Assembly (NCBI GenBank): GCA_963836905.1
Contig: CAWIKY010000001.1
Coordinates: 1-54,307 of the forward strand
DNA: 54,307 bases
Direction: 5' to 3'
DNA from: CAWIKY01 sp963836905
GTDB lineage: Bacteria > Pseudomonadota > Alphaproteobacteria > Caulobacterales > Hyphomonadaceae
Shown: one piece after another, positions 9,023 through 17,460 of the stretch
How positions within the stretch are numbered: position 1 is the stretch's first letter
How the letters are laid out: the number at the start of each line of letters is the position of its first letter
Made by a program: the position numbers and the translations under genes
Notes under the pieces: model-generated
Told to the model about the DNA's origin: nothing
What the model saw: the letters and a program-made list of their open reading frames with translations, nothing else
Database searches by the model: none

Positions 9023-11707
9023 CTAGGCCGCCTCGCGGGCCAGATTACGCAGCACGTAGTGCAGGATGCCGCCATTGCGGAAATAGTCGAGTTCGTTCTC
9101 GGTATCGATCCGCACCAGTGTCTCGACCCGTTTGACCGACCCGTCCGCCATGGTGATCTCGACCGGCAGGGTCTGGCCCGGATTGATGTCGGCAACGCCC
9201 GAGATCGATACGGTTTCAGCACCTGTCAGACCAAGCTCTTCCCAGCCTTCGCCGGACTGGAACTGCAATGGCAAGACGCCCATACCGATCAGGTTGGAGC
9301 GGTGAATACGCTCGAACGAGCCTGCGATCACAGCCTTCACACCGAGCAGGATGGTACCCTTCGCCGCCCAGTCGCGTGACGAGCCGGTGCCGTACTGCTC
9401 GCCTGCAAACACGACCAGATCGCGCCCTTCAGCCTTGTAGTGCATGGCGGCGTCATAGATCGGCATCTGCGTGCCGTCGGGCAGTTTCGTATAGCCGCCC
9501 TCGACCCCGTCCAGCATCTGGTTCTTGATGCGGATATTGGCGAAGGTACCGCGCATCATCACTTCATGATTGCCGCGGCGAGCCCCGTAGGAGTTGAACT
9601 CCAATGGCGGAACCTGATGCGATTTAAGATACTCGCCCGCCGGGCTGTTGAGCGCGATATTGCCAGCCGGAGAGATGTGGTCTGTGGTGATGGAGTCGCC
9701 AAACAGACCCAGTATGCGCGCGCCTGACACATCGCCCGGAGCATCCGGGTCCATGGTCATGCCCGCAAAATAGGGCGGGTTCTGCACATAGGTCGATGTG
9801 GGCGGCCAGTCATAGGTCTGTCCGCCGGAAATCTCGATGGAGCGCCAGGCGTCATCGCCCTTGAAGACGTCGGCATAGCGAGACGCGAACATTTCTGCCG
9901 TTACGCTTTCACGCATGATGTCGGCGATTTCCTGCGAGCTCGGCCAGATCTCGTGCAGATAAACCGGTTCGTTCTCATTGTCATAGCCGACCGGATCATC
10001 GGTCAAGTTGATGTTCATGCTGCCGGCCAGCGCATAGGCAACCACCAGCGGCGGGGAAGCCAGATAGTTGGCGCGTACGTCCTGATTGACCCGGCCCTCA
10101 AAGTTCCGGTTTCCGGAGAGGACCGATGCGGCGACGAGATTGCCGTCGTGAATGGCTTTGGAAATCGTGTCCGGCAGCGGTCCTGAATTGCCGATGCAGG
10201 TGGTGCAGCCATAGCCCACCAGATCGAAGCCAAGCGCGTCCAGATCGTCCTGCAGACCGGCGCGGATGAGATAATCGGTCACCACCTGTGACCCAGGCGC
10301 GAGTGAGGTCTTCACCCACGGATGCACTTGCAGGCCGCGCTTGCGCGCATTGCGCGCCACCAGACCGGCGGCGATCATCACCGACGGGTTGGAGGTGTTG
10401 GTGCAGGAGGTAATGGCAGCGATGACCACGTCGCCATGGCCGATCGAATAGTCGGTGCCCTCGACCTTCACGCGCCGTGCGCTCTCGTCGATCTGGTTGA
10501 ACTCGGTATCCATGGCGGTCGCGAAGGCGTCGGCAGCCTTGTCCAGCGCGATGCGGTCCTGCGGGCGTTTCGGGCCTGCAATGGATGGACGCACATCGCC
10601 GAGGTCGAGCGCCAGCGTGTCGGTGAAGACCGGCTCTTCCATCTCCGGGCCCCAAAGACCCTGTTCCTTGGCATAGGCCTCGACCAGCGCCACGCGGTCG
10701 GCCTCGCGGCCCGTCGCGGTAAGATAGTCGATGGTTTCGCCGTCGACCGGGAAGAAGCCACAGGTCGCGCCATATTCGGGGGCCATGTTGGAGATGGTCG
10801 CCACGTCTTCCAGCGTGAGATTGGCAAGGCCGGGCCCGTAGAATTCGACGAACTTGCCGACAACGCCTTTCTTGCGGATCATTTCCACCACGGTCAGCAC
10901 CAGGTCGGTCGCGGTCGCGCCTTCGGTCATCTTGCCGGTCAGCTTGAAGCCGATCACTTCCGGGATCAGCATGGAAATCGGTTGGCCGAGCATGGCGGCT
11001 TCGGCCTCGATCCCGCCAACGCCCCAGCCTAGAACGGCCAGACCGTTGATCATGGTTGTGTGGCTGTCGGTGCCGACGCAAGTGTCCGGGAACGCGTACT
11101 CGACGCCGTCTTCCTCACGCGTCCAGACGGTCTGGGCGAGGTATTCGAGGTTCACCTGATGGCAGATGCCGGTTCCGGGTGGCACGACGCGGAAATTGCG
11201 GAAGGCGCTCTGGCCCCATTTCAGGAACTCGTACCGCTCGCCATTGCGCTCGTATTCGCGCGCAACGTTCTTCTCCATGCTGTTCGGGCCGCCGAAATAG
11301 TCGACCATCACCGAATGGTCGATCACCAGGTCGACAGGAACCTGCGGATTGATGGCGTCGGCATTGGCACCCAGCGTCTTCGCCGCGTCGCGCATGGCCG
11401 CCAGATCGACCACGGCCGGTACCCCGGTGAAATCCTGCATCAGCACGCGGGCAGGGCGGTAGGCGATCTCGTGCTTGTCGGTACCTTTGTGTGTCAGCCA
11501 GTCGGCAAAGGCCTGAATGTCTGCCTTTGTGACCGTCTTGCCATCTTCGAAGCGCAGCATGTTTTCCAGCAGCACCTTCAGCGAGGCGGGCAGGCGCGAG
11601 ACATCGCCAAGCCCGTTCGCGGAGGCCGCTTCCAGGCTGAAATAGGCGTATTCCTTGCCTGAAACGGTCATGGTCTTGCGGGATTTGAAGCTGTTGATCG
11701 ACGCCAT
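9023..11707 (-). CDS. acnA: Aconitate hydratase A
   Basis: TCA-cycle enzyme interconverting citrate and isocitrate through cis-aconitate, with a [4Fe-4S] cluster; apo-forms of this class can bind mRNA. With the ATG at 11707 (MASINSFKSRKTM) the protein has 894 residues, typical of AcnA. Cluster-ligand regions SCTNTSNPSV and GYGCTTCIGNSGPLP are present, as are GTDSHTTMINGLAVLGWGVG and the C-terminal swivel-domain signature GEQYGTGSSRDWAAKG. A longer reading from 11773 adds 22 proline-rich residues unlike the family. In many alphaproteobacteria acnA is divergent from ccmA; here about 1.3 kb, including unrelated genes, separates the two. Confidence 0.96.
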   Translation of the reverse strand: MASINSFKSRKTMTVSGKEYAYFSLEAASANGLGDVSRLPASLKVLLENMLRFEDGKTVTKADIQAFADWLTHKGTDKHEIAYRPARVLMQDFTGVPAVVDLAAMRDAAKTLGANADAINPQVPVDLVIDHSVMVDYFGGPNSMEKNVAREYERNGERYEFLKWGQSAFRNFRVVPPGTGICHQVNLEYLAQTVWTREEDGVEYAFPDTCVGTDSHTTMINGLAVLGWGVGGIEAEAAMLGQPISMLIPEVIGFKLTGKMTEGATATDLVLTVVEMIRKKGVVGKFVEFYGPGLANLTLEDVATISNMAPEYGATCGFFPVDGETIDYLTATGREADRVALVEAYAKEQGLWGPEMEEPVFTDTLALDLGDVRPSIAGPKRPQDRIALDKAADAFATAMDTEFNQIDESARRVKVEGTDYSIGHGDVVIAAITSCTNTSNPSVMIAAGLVARNARKRGLQVHPWVKTSLAPGSQVVTDYLIRAGLQDDLDALGFDLVGYGCTTCIGNSGPLPDTISKAIHDGNLVAASVLSGNRNFEGRVNQDVRANYLASPPLVVAYALAGSMNINLTDDPVGYDNENEPVYLHEIWPSSQEIADIMRESVTAEMFASRYADVFKGDDAWRSIEISGGQTYDWPPTSTYVQNPPYFAGMTMDPDAPGDVSGARILGLFGDSITTDHISPAGNIALNSPAGEYLKSHQVPPLEFNSYGARRGNHEVMMRGTFANIRIKNQMLDGVEGGYTKLPDGTQMPIYDAAMHYKAEGRDLVVFAGEQYGTGSSRDWAAKGTILLGVKAVIAGSFERIHRSNLIGMGVLPLQFQSGEGWEELGLTGAETVSISGVADINPGQTLPVEITMADGSVKRVETLVRIDTENELDYFRNGGILHYVLRNLAREAA

Positions 11708-11910
11708 GGGCGGGGTCCTTCGTCTGGAGGGCGGCGCGCACGGGAGGGGTACTGCGCTGCGGTCGGGTATCACTGCCGCCTAGATAAGCCCGCTCGCGCG
11801 TTTGAGCAAATTATTGCGGGGAAGGAAGGGCGGGCAAAATTCACAAAATCAGGTTTCAATAATGAACCTTGAAAGCAAAAGCTCATGAAAACGGCCTTGG
11901 AGCGATTTGG

Positions 11911-12402
11911 TTAGCCGCGCTTGTCGAAAGGAAGCGTCTTTACCCAGGCAGAAAGGCGTTCGGACTCAGAAGCGTTCAAGTCCACAGGCAGCCTTAGAGC
12001 CACCTTAAAATTTTCGCGAAGTATGAAGCTGTGGTCCACAGGCTGGAGTTTCGATGCATCGGATCGGCCCTTTTTCTCTCCAGAACCCATTCGAGCGCTT
12101 TTTTCTCCCCTCGCCCTTGCGATCTCGACCATTTCCTTCAGACTGTGCTTCCATACAATCCTCGTAGCCGCGCCTCTACGGCCAACGAGATAGTCGCCGG
12201 CCCCGATCTTATCAAGTCTTTTAAAAAGAGCTAACACATCACTGTAGCTTAAGCTCGTGCAATTTTCGGCCTTTTCCGCTGTTGTTTCATTACTAAAACG
12301 AACTTTTTGACTCATTGCATTAAAGAATTCTCTAGCATGATCGTCGCCATCGTAAAGGGTTTTAAGTTTGAACTCTAATGTTGATGGGATAGAACTCGAC
12401 AT
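11911..12402 (-). CDS. Unknown winged-helix-like protein with C-terminal LP-D-L segment
   Basis: A 163-residue protein with no name I recognise. Residues 54-84 (LALF, GRRG, RIVW) look like a helix plus wing and align position for position with residues 54-84 of the protein encoded just upstream. The middle is basic (RARGEKSARMGSGEKKGR). The C-terminal part has NFKVALRLPVDL followed by SESERLSAWVKTLPF, a pattern I have seen at the end of several uncharacterised accessory proteins. Its ATG abuts the TAG of the upstream gene (TAGATG), with GGAG inside that gene as ribosome-binding site, so the pair is translationally coupled. Codon use is more AT-rich than in the flanking acnA and ccm genes, suggesting transfer. 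Confidence 0.75.
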   Translation of the reverse strand: MSSSIPSTLEFKLKTLYDGDDHAREFFNAMSQKVRFSNETTAEKAENCTSLSYSDVLALFKRLDKIGAGDYLVGRRGAATRIVWKHSLKEMVEIARARGEKSARMGSGEKKGRSDASKLQPVDHSFILRENFKVALRLPVDLNASESERLSAWVKTLPFDKRG

Positions 12403-12699
12403 CTATTTTTCTCCGGATTTACGGAAAATAGACTTAGGACTTATATACCATACAAATCGACTTTCATAACCATGCCTGCCTACAACAAATCTACCAAGCT
12501 TCATGTACTCGAATAACCTAAAGAGCGCAAGAATCTCGCTTTTCTTAACACCTGTCTTCGTCACGGCAACCGAAACATTGGTTTCGGTTGCACCGTTTTT
12601 GCGAGAACTAAACCATTTACTAAACGCGGCGGCAGGCGGGGAGCACCGCGCCAAGTCTTGCAGTAGGCGCGGCGAAGGGGGTGGGGTGTTGACGGTCAT
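12403..12699 (-). CDS. Unknown short winged-helix-like protein, paralogue of its neighbour
   Basis: A 98-residue basic protein. After a proline-rich N-terminus (NTPPPSPRLLQDL), residues 54-84 contain SEILALF, GRFVVGRHG and SRFVW, matching the downstream 163-residue protein at the same positions (about 13 of 31 identical by eye). It lacks the partner's basic linker and LP-D-L tail, as if one of a duplicated pair had kept only the core domain. The start ATG has GGAG 11 nt upstream and lies about 22 nt from a predicted transcription start. The aromatic, arginine-rich wing (GRHGYESRFVW) suggests nucleic-acid binding; that is inference. Confidence 0.72.
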   Translation of the reverse strand: MTVNTPPPSPRLLQDLARCSPPAAAFSKWFSSRKNGATETNVSVAVTKTGVKKSEILALFRLFEYMKLGRFVVGRHGYESRFVWYISPKSIFRKSGEK

Positions 12700-12725
12700 T
12701 TATAAATCTCCGAGGGATGATGAGC

Positions 12726-12935
12726 TTATAATACGACCTTTGAGGCGCTTATGCAATTCATATCGCCTAAAAACCGTGTTCTTAGAAAAATATCTTCTCT
12801 TAGGCTCTTTAAAGCTTTTTCCTGCCGCCTGCTAAGCGTATTTTGAGTGCCGATTACAATCCCAAATAGCAGAACGGAATTGAAAGCTGCTAACGTTATG
12901 TTCGTAGTTCTGGCTCCTCGCGCGCAAGAGGACAT
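12726..12935 (-). CDS. Possible small single-span membrane protein
   Basis: A 69-codon frame just upstream of and in the same direction as the winged-helix pair. It encodes a hydrophobic span (about residues 13-30, AAFNSVLLFGIVIG) followed by a charged amphipathic stretch (SRRQEKALKSLREDIFLRTR). The composition is protein-like and AT-richer, as in its neighbours, but no good ribosome-binding site is visible and the region could simply be non-coding. Nothing else supportable is seen in the 12,700-13,026 interval apart from the promoter. Confidence 0.3.
   Translation of the reverse strand: MSSCARGARTTNITLAAFNSVLLFGIVIGTQNTLSRRQEKALKSLREDIFLRTRFLGDMNCISASKVVL
12728..12756 (-). promoter_or_regulatory. 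Sigma-70-like promoter for the winged-helix pair
   Basis: On the minus strand TTGCAT (12756-12751), exactly 17 nt, then TATTAT (12733-12728), about 29 nt before the ATG at 12699. Near-consensus spacing and hexamers, in an AT-rich stretch. If the small frame at 12726-12935 is a gene, the promoter lies in its 3' end. Confidence 0.55.
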
Positions 12936-13026
12936 ACGGTGTCGACCCCCGAGATTTCCTCTTCCTCCCTTTGTCTCCGGCCCGGACCCGCGATAGAGAG
13001 GGTCGATGCAGGATAACCCTCAAAGA

Positions 13027-13646
13027 ATGCAGATACCGCCAAGCTCACCCTGAAAGGCGTCGCGGCGAGGCGCGGAGACCGCGTCCTGTTTGCCGGGCTG
13101 GATCTGACGCTTGCGCCGGGAGACTGCCTGCAACTGACCGGGCCGAACGGGTCCGGCAAGACCACGCTTCTGGGCATGATTGCCGGACTGGTATCCGTTC
13201 CGGCAGGCTCGATACGCCGCCCGGCCATGCGCCAGACCCCGCGCGACGATATTCCGCTGCATCTTGCCGGTCATCTTCCCGGCTTTCGTGACAGCGAAAC
13301 ACCTCGCGGTCATCTTCGTTATTTTGCGAAGCTTTCCGGCGTGCCCGTCAACTCGGTTGCAGACGTGCTGAAAAGTGTTGGGCTGGAGCCATTCGCAGAC
13401 CTTGTCTGCGGCAGGCTTTCGGCAGGTCAGCGCAAACGCCTTGCGCTGGCCCGCGCACGTCTGGTCAGTGCGCCGCTCATGCTGCTGGATGAGCCGGGTG
13501 CAGCGCTGGATAAAGAAGGCGATGAGGTGCTGCGGATGCTGCTTGAGACATATCTGGCGGCGGGCGGGATCGCGGTCTGTGCCACGCATGACCCGCTTCC
13601 CGTCACGCCGACACGGTCGCTTGCGCTGGAAAGTTATCTCCCGTGA
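13027..13646 (+). CDS. ccmA: Haem exporter ATPase CcmA (start codon frame broken by a 1-nt deletion)
   Basis: ATP-binding subunit of the CcmABC(D) complex, which releases haem-loaded CcmE in system I cytochrome c maturation. The reading frame 13,017-13,646 has Walker A TGPNGSGKTTLL, the ABC signature RLSAGQRKRLALARARL, Walker B PLMLLDEPGAALD and the switch histidine in CATHDP. No ATG, GTG or TTG opens this frame upstream of Walker A. The ATG at 13,027 sits one base out of frame: inserting a single G (ATG-GCA-GAT) would give MADTAKLTLKGVAARRGD, a perfect CcmA start. A one-base deletion or sequencing error is the simplest explanation. The stop overlaps the ccmB GTG start. Confidence 0.88.
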
Positions 13647-14308
13647 AGGCGTTCGCAGCTGTCTTTCTGCGTGAGGCCAGTGCCGCATGGGCGGGCGGAT
13701 CGGGCGCGCTTCTTCCGGTTCTCTTCTTTCTGGCGACGCTGCTTCTGGTCCCGCTGGGCGTTGGCGGCGAGGCGGCGAGGCTTTCTTCACTGGCTGCGGG
13801 GCTTTGCTGGCTGGCAGCCGCTCTGGGCGTGCTTCTCACGCTGGAGCGAATGTTTCAGGCCGATCTGGAATGCGGCGCGGTCGCGCTGGCGGCGCTGTCT
13901 CCTGTTCCGCTGGAACTCGTCGTTCTGGCCAAGTGCCTGGCCCATTGGGCGATTTCCGGTCTGGCCCTGTCGCTCGCCGTGCCTCTGGCCGGGCTCCTGA
14001 TGGCAGCGCCCGGACTGACAGGCCCGTCGGCCATTGCGGTGGTTCTCACCGGCAGCCTGTCATTTTACCTCTGGGGCGGTGTCGGCGCGGCGTTGACGGC
14101 CGGGCTGAACCGTTCGAGCGCACTTGTAGCCTTGCTTGTCTTGCCGCTCTTCGTTCCCACGGTGATCTTCGGTGCAGAGGTTCTGTCGGGTATCGGGGAA
14201 AGCGACCCGGTAACAGCGCCGGTTCTGTTCGTTTTCGCCGGAGCACTTGCAGCGCTCGCGATCGCGCCTTTTGCGATGGCTGCGGCCTTGCGCGCGCATC
14301 TCGACTGA
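13643..14308 (+). CDS. ccmB: Haem exporter membrane protein CcmB
   Basis: Inner-membrane permease subunit of the CcmABC complex. 221 residues, six hydrophobic helices, start MKAFAAVFLREASAAWAGG and the conserved stretch ALSPVPLELVVLAKCLAHW. It begins with GTG overlapping the ccmA stop (GTGA), so translation is coupled to ccmA. The usual next gene, ccmC, is absent: panD follows convergently after 23 nt, so ccmC and the rest of the pathway must lie elsewhere. Confidence 0.93.
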   Translation: MKAFAAVFLREASAAWAGGSGALLPVLFFLATLLLVPLGVGGEAARLSSLAAGLCWLAAALGVLLTLERMFQADLECGAVALAALSPVPLELVVLAKCLAHWAISGLALSLAVPLAGLLMAAPGLTGPSAIAVVLTGSLSFYLWGGVGAALTAGLNRSSALVALLVLPLFVPTVIFGAEVLSGIGESDPVTAPVLFVFAGALAALAIAPFAMAAALRAHLD

Positions 14309-14331
14309 GGGGGGGGTCTGCGGGGTTTACC

Positions 14332-14694
14332 CTAGGGCTCGGCAGGTCTGAGGATTTCGTTGTGCTCGTCAAGAAGAACCACCGTCGGTTCATGGCCGCG
14401 GGCGTCTTCTGCCGGCATCTGAGCAAACGTGGTGATGATGACACGGTCCTGAAGCTGGAAATAGCGCGCGGCAGCGCCGTTGATGCCAATGGTACGCGAC
14501 CCGCGTGGGGCCTCGATGGCATAGGTCATGACCCTTGCGCCATTGGTGATGTTCCAGATATGGACCTGCTCGTTTGGCAGTATGCCGGACGCATCGAGGA
14601 GATCCTGATCTATGGAGACCGACCCTTCATAATGAAGGTCGCACTGCGTGACCGAGGCGCGGTGCAGTTTGGCTCTCATCATGGTAAGGATCAC
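14332..14694 (-). CDS. panD: Aspartate 1-decarboxylase proenzyme
   Basis: Pyruvoyl-dependent enzyme making beta-alanine from L-aspartate for pantothenate and coenzyme A synthesis. 120 residues. Self-cleavage occurs between G24 and S25 (LHYEGS), creating the pyruvoyl group on S25. The GTG start at 14694 gives MILTMMRAKLHR and puts the cleavage site at exactly the numbering of E. coli PanD; the ATGs 4 and 5 codons in would be slightly short. The GST gene upstream ends 6 nt before, so both may share a transcript. Confidence 0.96.
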   Translation of the reverse strand: MILTMMRAKLHRASVTQCDLHYEGSVSIDQDLLDASGILPNEQVHIWNITNGARVMTYAIEAPRGSRTIGINGAAARYFQLQDRVIITTFAQMPAEDARGHEPTVVLLDEHNEILRPAEP

Positions 14695-14700
14695 AGGCGT

Positions 14701-15777
14701 CTATACATCCTTGCGTGCGGTAGCTTTTATTGCGGCGCACATAGGCCCATTCACCCCCTCGCGTAAACCCTCGCGCTTTGTATCAGCTGCGCAGTACGTC
14801 AAAATGGGCCCGAGCAGCCCGTCAATCGTCTCCTGTGACGACGTATCGAGCCTGGAATATAGCGACCGCAGCACGCTCAGGCATTTGGCCTGATAGCTGA
14901 ATACGCCCTGTGAGAAGTCGCTGCCATCGATCCGGACTGTGAACGTCGGCTCGCCTTTTTCCAGTGCTGACGCATTCGCTGCCAGAAACGGCAGATAGTC
15001 ACGACCGATCCGCGCCATCAGGTCGGATACCCATGGGAGGTTCAGAGGTTCGTCTGCCCAACTGCCCTCAAGCCCCGAGGCATCATCAGTCATGGCGATC
15101 CAGCGATACGCATACGGATAATCTTCCCGCATCATGACTTGGGGCGTCGGATCTGTGGCGAGCTGGCTGAACTGACCAAAAATGGCCATGTCGGCCACGG
15201 ATGGTCGTGAGCCAAAGAGAAAAGGCCCCTTGAGAGCCGCGTCTTGCAGACTGGCCAGCACGCCGTTGGCGGAGTCTTCTATTGTTTTTGCGTTTTCCGG
15301 TGTGCAGCCGACAATCGGCATGCGTGACACCTGACGTTCGCGGAAGCCTTTGGCAGCATTCTCGATCTCGTCCCGGCCCGCACCCGGCAAACTGTCGAAG
15401 AGCAGCCATTTGGACATGGTGTCGGCGTCGACATCGCGGGCCCAGCGATAGTGAAACATCGTCTTGGTCAGCCATTCATCGGCATAGTCCTCGATCAGCA
15501 GGGCAGCAAACCTTGCTGCACCGGCAGGCGGCATGAGCGACCGGTCGGCAAATCGCTCTTCCAGCAGTGCAAGGATAGGCGTGGAGTCGTTCAGCCACTC
15601 CCCTTCAGGGGTATGCAGTACGGGGATGACCGGTACCTTCACATGCCGCATGACCTCCGCCCGGTTCTTCGCTGTCAGCGGCACGAAAACGTGCGGAATA
15701 CGGCGCGCTCTCAGGGCTGCACGTACTTTCAGGGTGTAGGGCGAACCGAGGGCACCATAGAGGGTATAGAGGCTCAT
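14701..15777 (-). CDS. Glutathione S-transferase family protein, long form
   Basis: N-terminal thioredoxin-like domain (about 1-80) with MSLYTLYGALGSPYTLKVRAAL, the cis-proline segment KVPVIPVL and ES-like loop LNDSTPIL, followed by an all-helical GST C-terminal domain containing RPSVADMAIFGQF. At 358 residues it is well above the 200-240 usual for soluble GSTs; about 120 extra residues follow the helical domain and include FTVRIDGSDF and FSYQAKCLSVLRSLYSRL. The catalytic Ser/Cys position near residue 12 is a serine (GSPYT). Substrate unknown. Possibly co-transcribed with panD. Confidence 0.85.
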   Translation of the reverse strand: MSLYTLYGALGSPYTLKVRAALRARRIPHVFVPLTAKNRAEVMRHVKVPVIPVLHTPEGEWLNDSTPILALLEERFADRSLMPPAGAARFAALLIEDYADEWLTKTMFHYRWARDVDADTMSKWLLFDSLPGAGRDEIENAAKGFRERQVSRMPIVGCTPENAKTIEDSANGVLASLQDAALKGPFLFGSRPSVADMAIFGQFSQLATDPTPQVMMREDYPYAYRWIAMTDDASGLEGSWADEPLNLPWVSDLMARIGRDYLPFLAANASALEKGEPTFTVRIDGSDFSQGVFSYQAKCLSVLRSLYSRLDTSSQETIDGLLGPILTYCAADTKREGLREGVNGPMCAAIKATARKDV

Positions 15778-15879
15778 GAAGGGTTCCCCGCAAAAATAGT
15801 GGACCTATTGTCAGACTGCCTGCGGCTGTAGCGCATATCAATGGAATACGCCGCCCATCAATCTGACGGGATCCAAACG

Positions 15880-16707
15880 TCAGCTGACGGGCAGGAGCTC
15901 GCGGGGTAACGGGTTGAAGGCGGGTATGTCGTTTGATCTGTAAACCGAAACGAACTGGCTGACCCTCTCGATCGGGCCGTAGGCGGTGAGAAACGCGATA
16001 TCGGCTGCATCGCGCCCGATGCAAATCTTTACCATTTCAGACTCCATGGCCATGCCGGTCGGGTCCACCAGATGCCATTCGCCGCCGAGGAAAACTTCGG
16101 CCACCGCGTGAAAATCCTGCGGTTCGACGCCCGGCGCATAGACGCTGGCGGTACGGGCCGGAATGGCCGCGGCCCGAACCAGCGTGATCAACAGGTGAGC
16201 AAAGTCACGACAGACGCCGCGCCGGTCCGTAAACGTATCCTGCGCGGTGGTGTTTGCATCGCTGGAGCCGCGCACATACTCAATGTTTTCAAACACCCAG
16301 TCACACAGGGCCCCGACTTTCTGTCCGCCTTCATATTGAGCGAATTTGGTCTTTACGAAGTTCATGAACTGGTTGGACGGGCAGTATCGGGACTCGTTCA
16401 GATACGACACGGTCGGTCCCGGCAACTGATGCACCGGAACCTGGGGAAGCGTTCTGTAGTCTGTCAGAATGCGGTTGATCTGCACCTCGGCAGAGTACTT
16501 CACCTGCATGTCGCCGCTGGTTCTGAGCCATACGCATTCGCCAATCATGTCGTCCGCCGGTACACGGGCCAGATGCTCACACTGGCCGACATCGATCTCC
16601 CAATGAACAACGGACTGTTCGGGCAGCTCTGCAGCTTCCAGCTTGAGCATTATGTCTACAGGCCCGTCGAGTTTGTAGTTCAACTCGACCTGAACAAGAA
16701 TGGTCAT
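15880..16707 (-). CDS. Transglutaminase-like cysteine protease family protein
   Basis: 275-residue protein with a beta-rich N-terminal domain and a transglutaminase core. The catalytic triad is readable: Cys in RRGVCRDFAH, His in DFHAVAEVFLGG and Asp in WHLVDPTGMA. These bacterial proteins are generally presumed cytoplasmic peptidases or isopeptidases. No signal peptide is evident. The similar-length homologues in alphaproteobacteria are annotated only as transglutaminase family. Confidence 0.92.
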   Translation of the reverse strand: MTILVQVELNYKLDGPVDIMLKLEAAELPEQSVVHWEIDVGQCEHLARVPADDMIGECVWLRTSGDMQVKYSAEVQINRILTDYRTLPQVPVHQLPGPTVSYLNESRYCPSNQFMNFVKTKFAQYEGGQKVGALCDWVFENIEYVRGSSDANTTAQDTFTDRRGVCRDFAHLLITLVRAAAIPARTASVYAPGVEPQDFHAVAEVFLGGEWHLVDPTGMAMESEMVKICIGRDAADIAFLTAYGPIERVSQFVSVYRSNDIPAFNPLPRELLPVS

Positions 16708-16893
16708 GATTTACGTTTCCGTGGGTAGGAGAATCCCGGGATGGATCCGGTAAGTCTGCCAACGCAGGAATGCCCGCTGCGTTCCTGCAATTTGCACCGG
16801 AATGAACGTCAGGTTCACCAAGCGCAAACCTGACGTCGCGGCAGGCTGGTTTCTAAAACTTTTATCCTTCCACGCGATGAAACACGAAGCCTG

Positions 16894-17316
16894 TTACAAG
16901 GCATCTCCCGCGACGACACTTGGCCGCGTGACCACAAGGTCCTGGTGGGCAAGCCCCGCTTCCCGGTGCCGGTGCATCTCGTTGTAATCGCGATGGTTCA
17001 GCGTGGCGATGAAGGCTTTCCGGTTCGGAAACTGCATCACCATGACGGCGTCCCAGTCCCCGTCACCAATGAAGAACCGCTCGGCCTCTGCCATCAGAAG
17101 ACAGGTGCCGCCGACCTCCGCTGCCGCCACTCCGAACGCATCTGCATAGCGTTGATAGGCGTCGCGCCCGCTCGACCCGTCGCCATGTTCAGGGTCCGCC
17201 TCGTCATAGGTCGCGCGCTCGCGGAACTTCAACAGGTTGACCTGGCAGATCGGTCCTTCGTGTGGATCGTCTCGAAAGGCGCGGAACTGGTCGGCGGTCG
17301 GCTGTCTGGCTGGCAT
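16894..17316 (-). CDS. DUF1330-like protein
   Basis: 140-residue protein of the ferredoxin-like alpha/beta-barrel type. GPICQVNLLKFRERA near residue 21, GRDAYQRYADAF and WDAVMVMQFPNRKAFIATLNHRDY are the typical DUF1330 elements. Function of the family is unknown; dimeric alpha/beta-barrel monooxygenases share the fold. It is divergent from mnmA. The 16708-16893 gap upstream of the transglutaminase gene holds nothing recognisable. Confidence 0.8.
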   Translation of the reverse strand: MPARQPTADQFRAFRDDPHEGPICQVNLLKFRERATYDEADPEHGDGSSGRDAYQRYADAFGVAAAEVGGTCLLMAEAERFFIGDGDWDAVMVMQFPNRKAFIATLNHRDYNEMHRHREAGLAHQDLVVTRPSVVAGDAL

Positions 17317-17460
17317 GGCGGGGGCGTCCTCTGATTATCGCCCCGCATGACAGCAGAAGCACGGAACGGACGCAAACCGGCACGCTGGCAATCTGGCGCG
17401 CCAGACGCTATATCGCGCGCTTAACACTGCACGGGCCCTTGAACCCGCTGGAGCGCGAAC

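Noticed and set aside
8738..9379. 213-codon plus-strand frame downstream of the TonB receptor
   Set aside because: It crosses the acnA hairpin and runs antisense into acnA, with no motif.
10098..11081. 327-codon frame inside acnA on the same strand
   Set aside because: Arg/Gly-rich out-of-frame shadow of aconitase.
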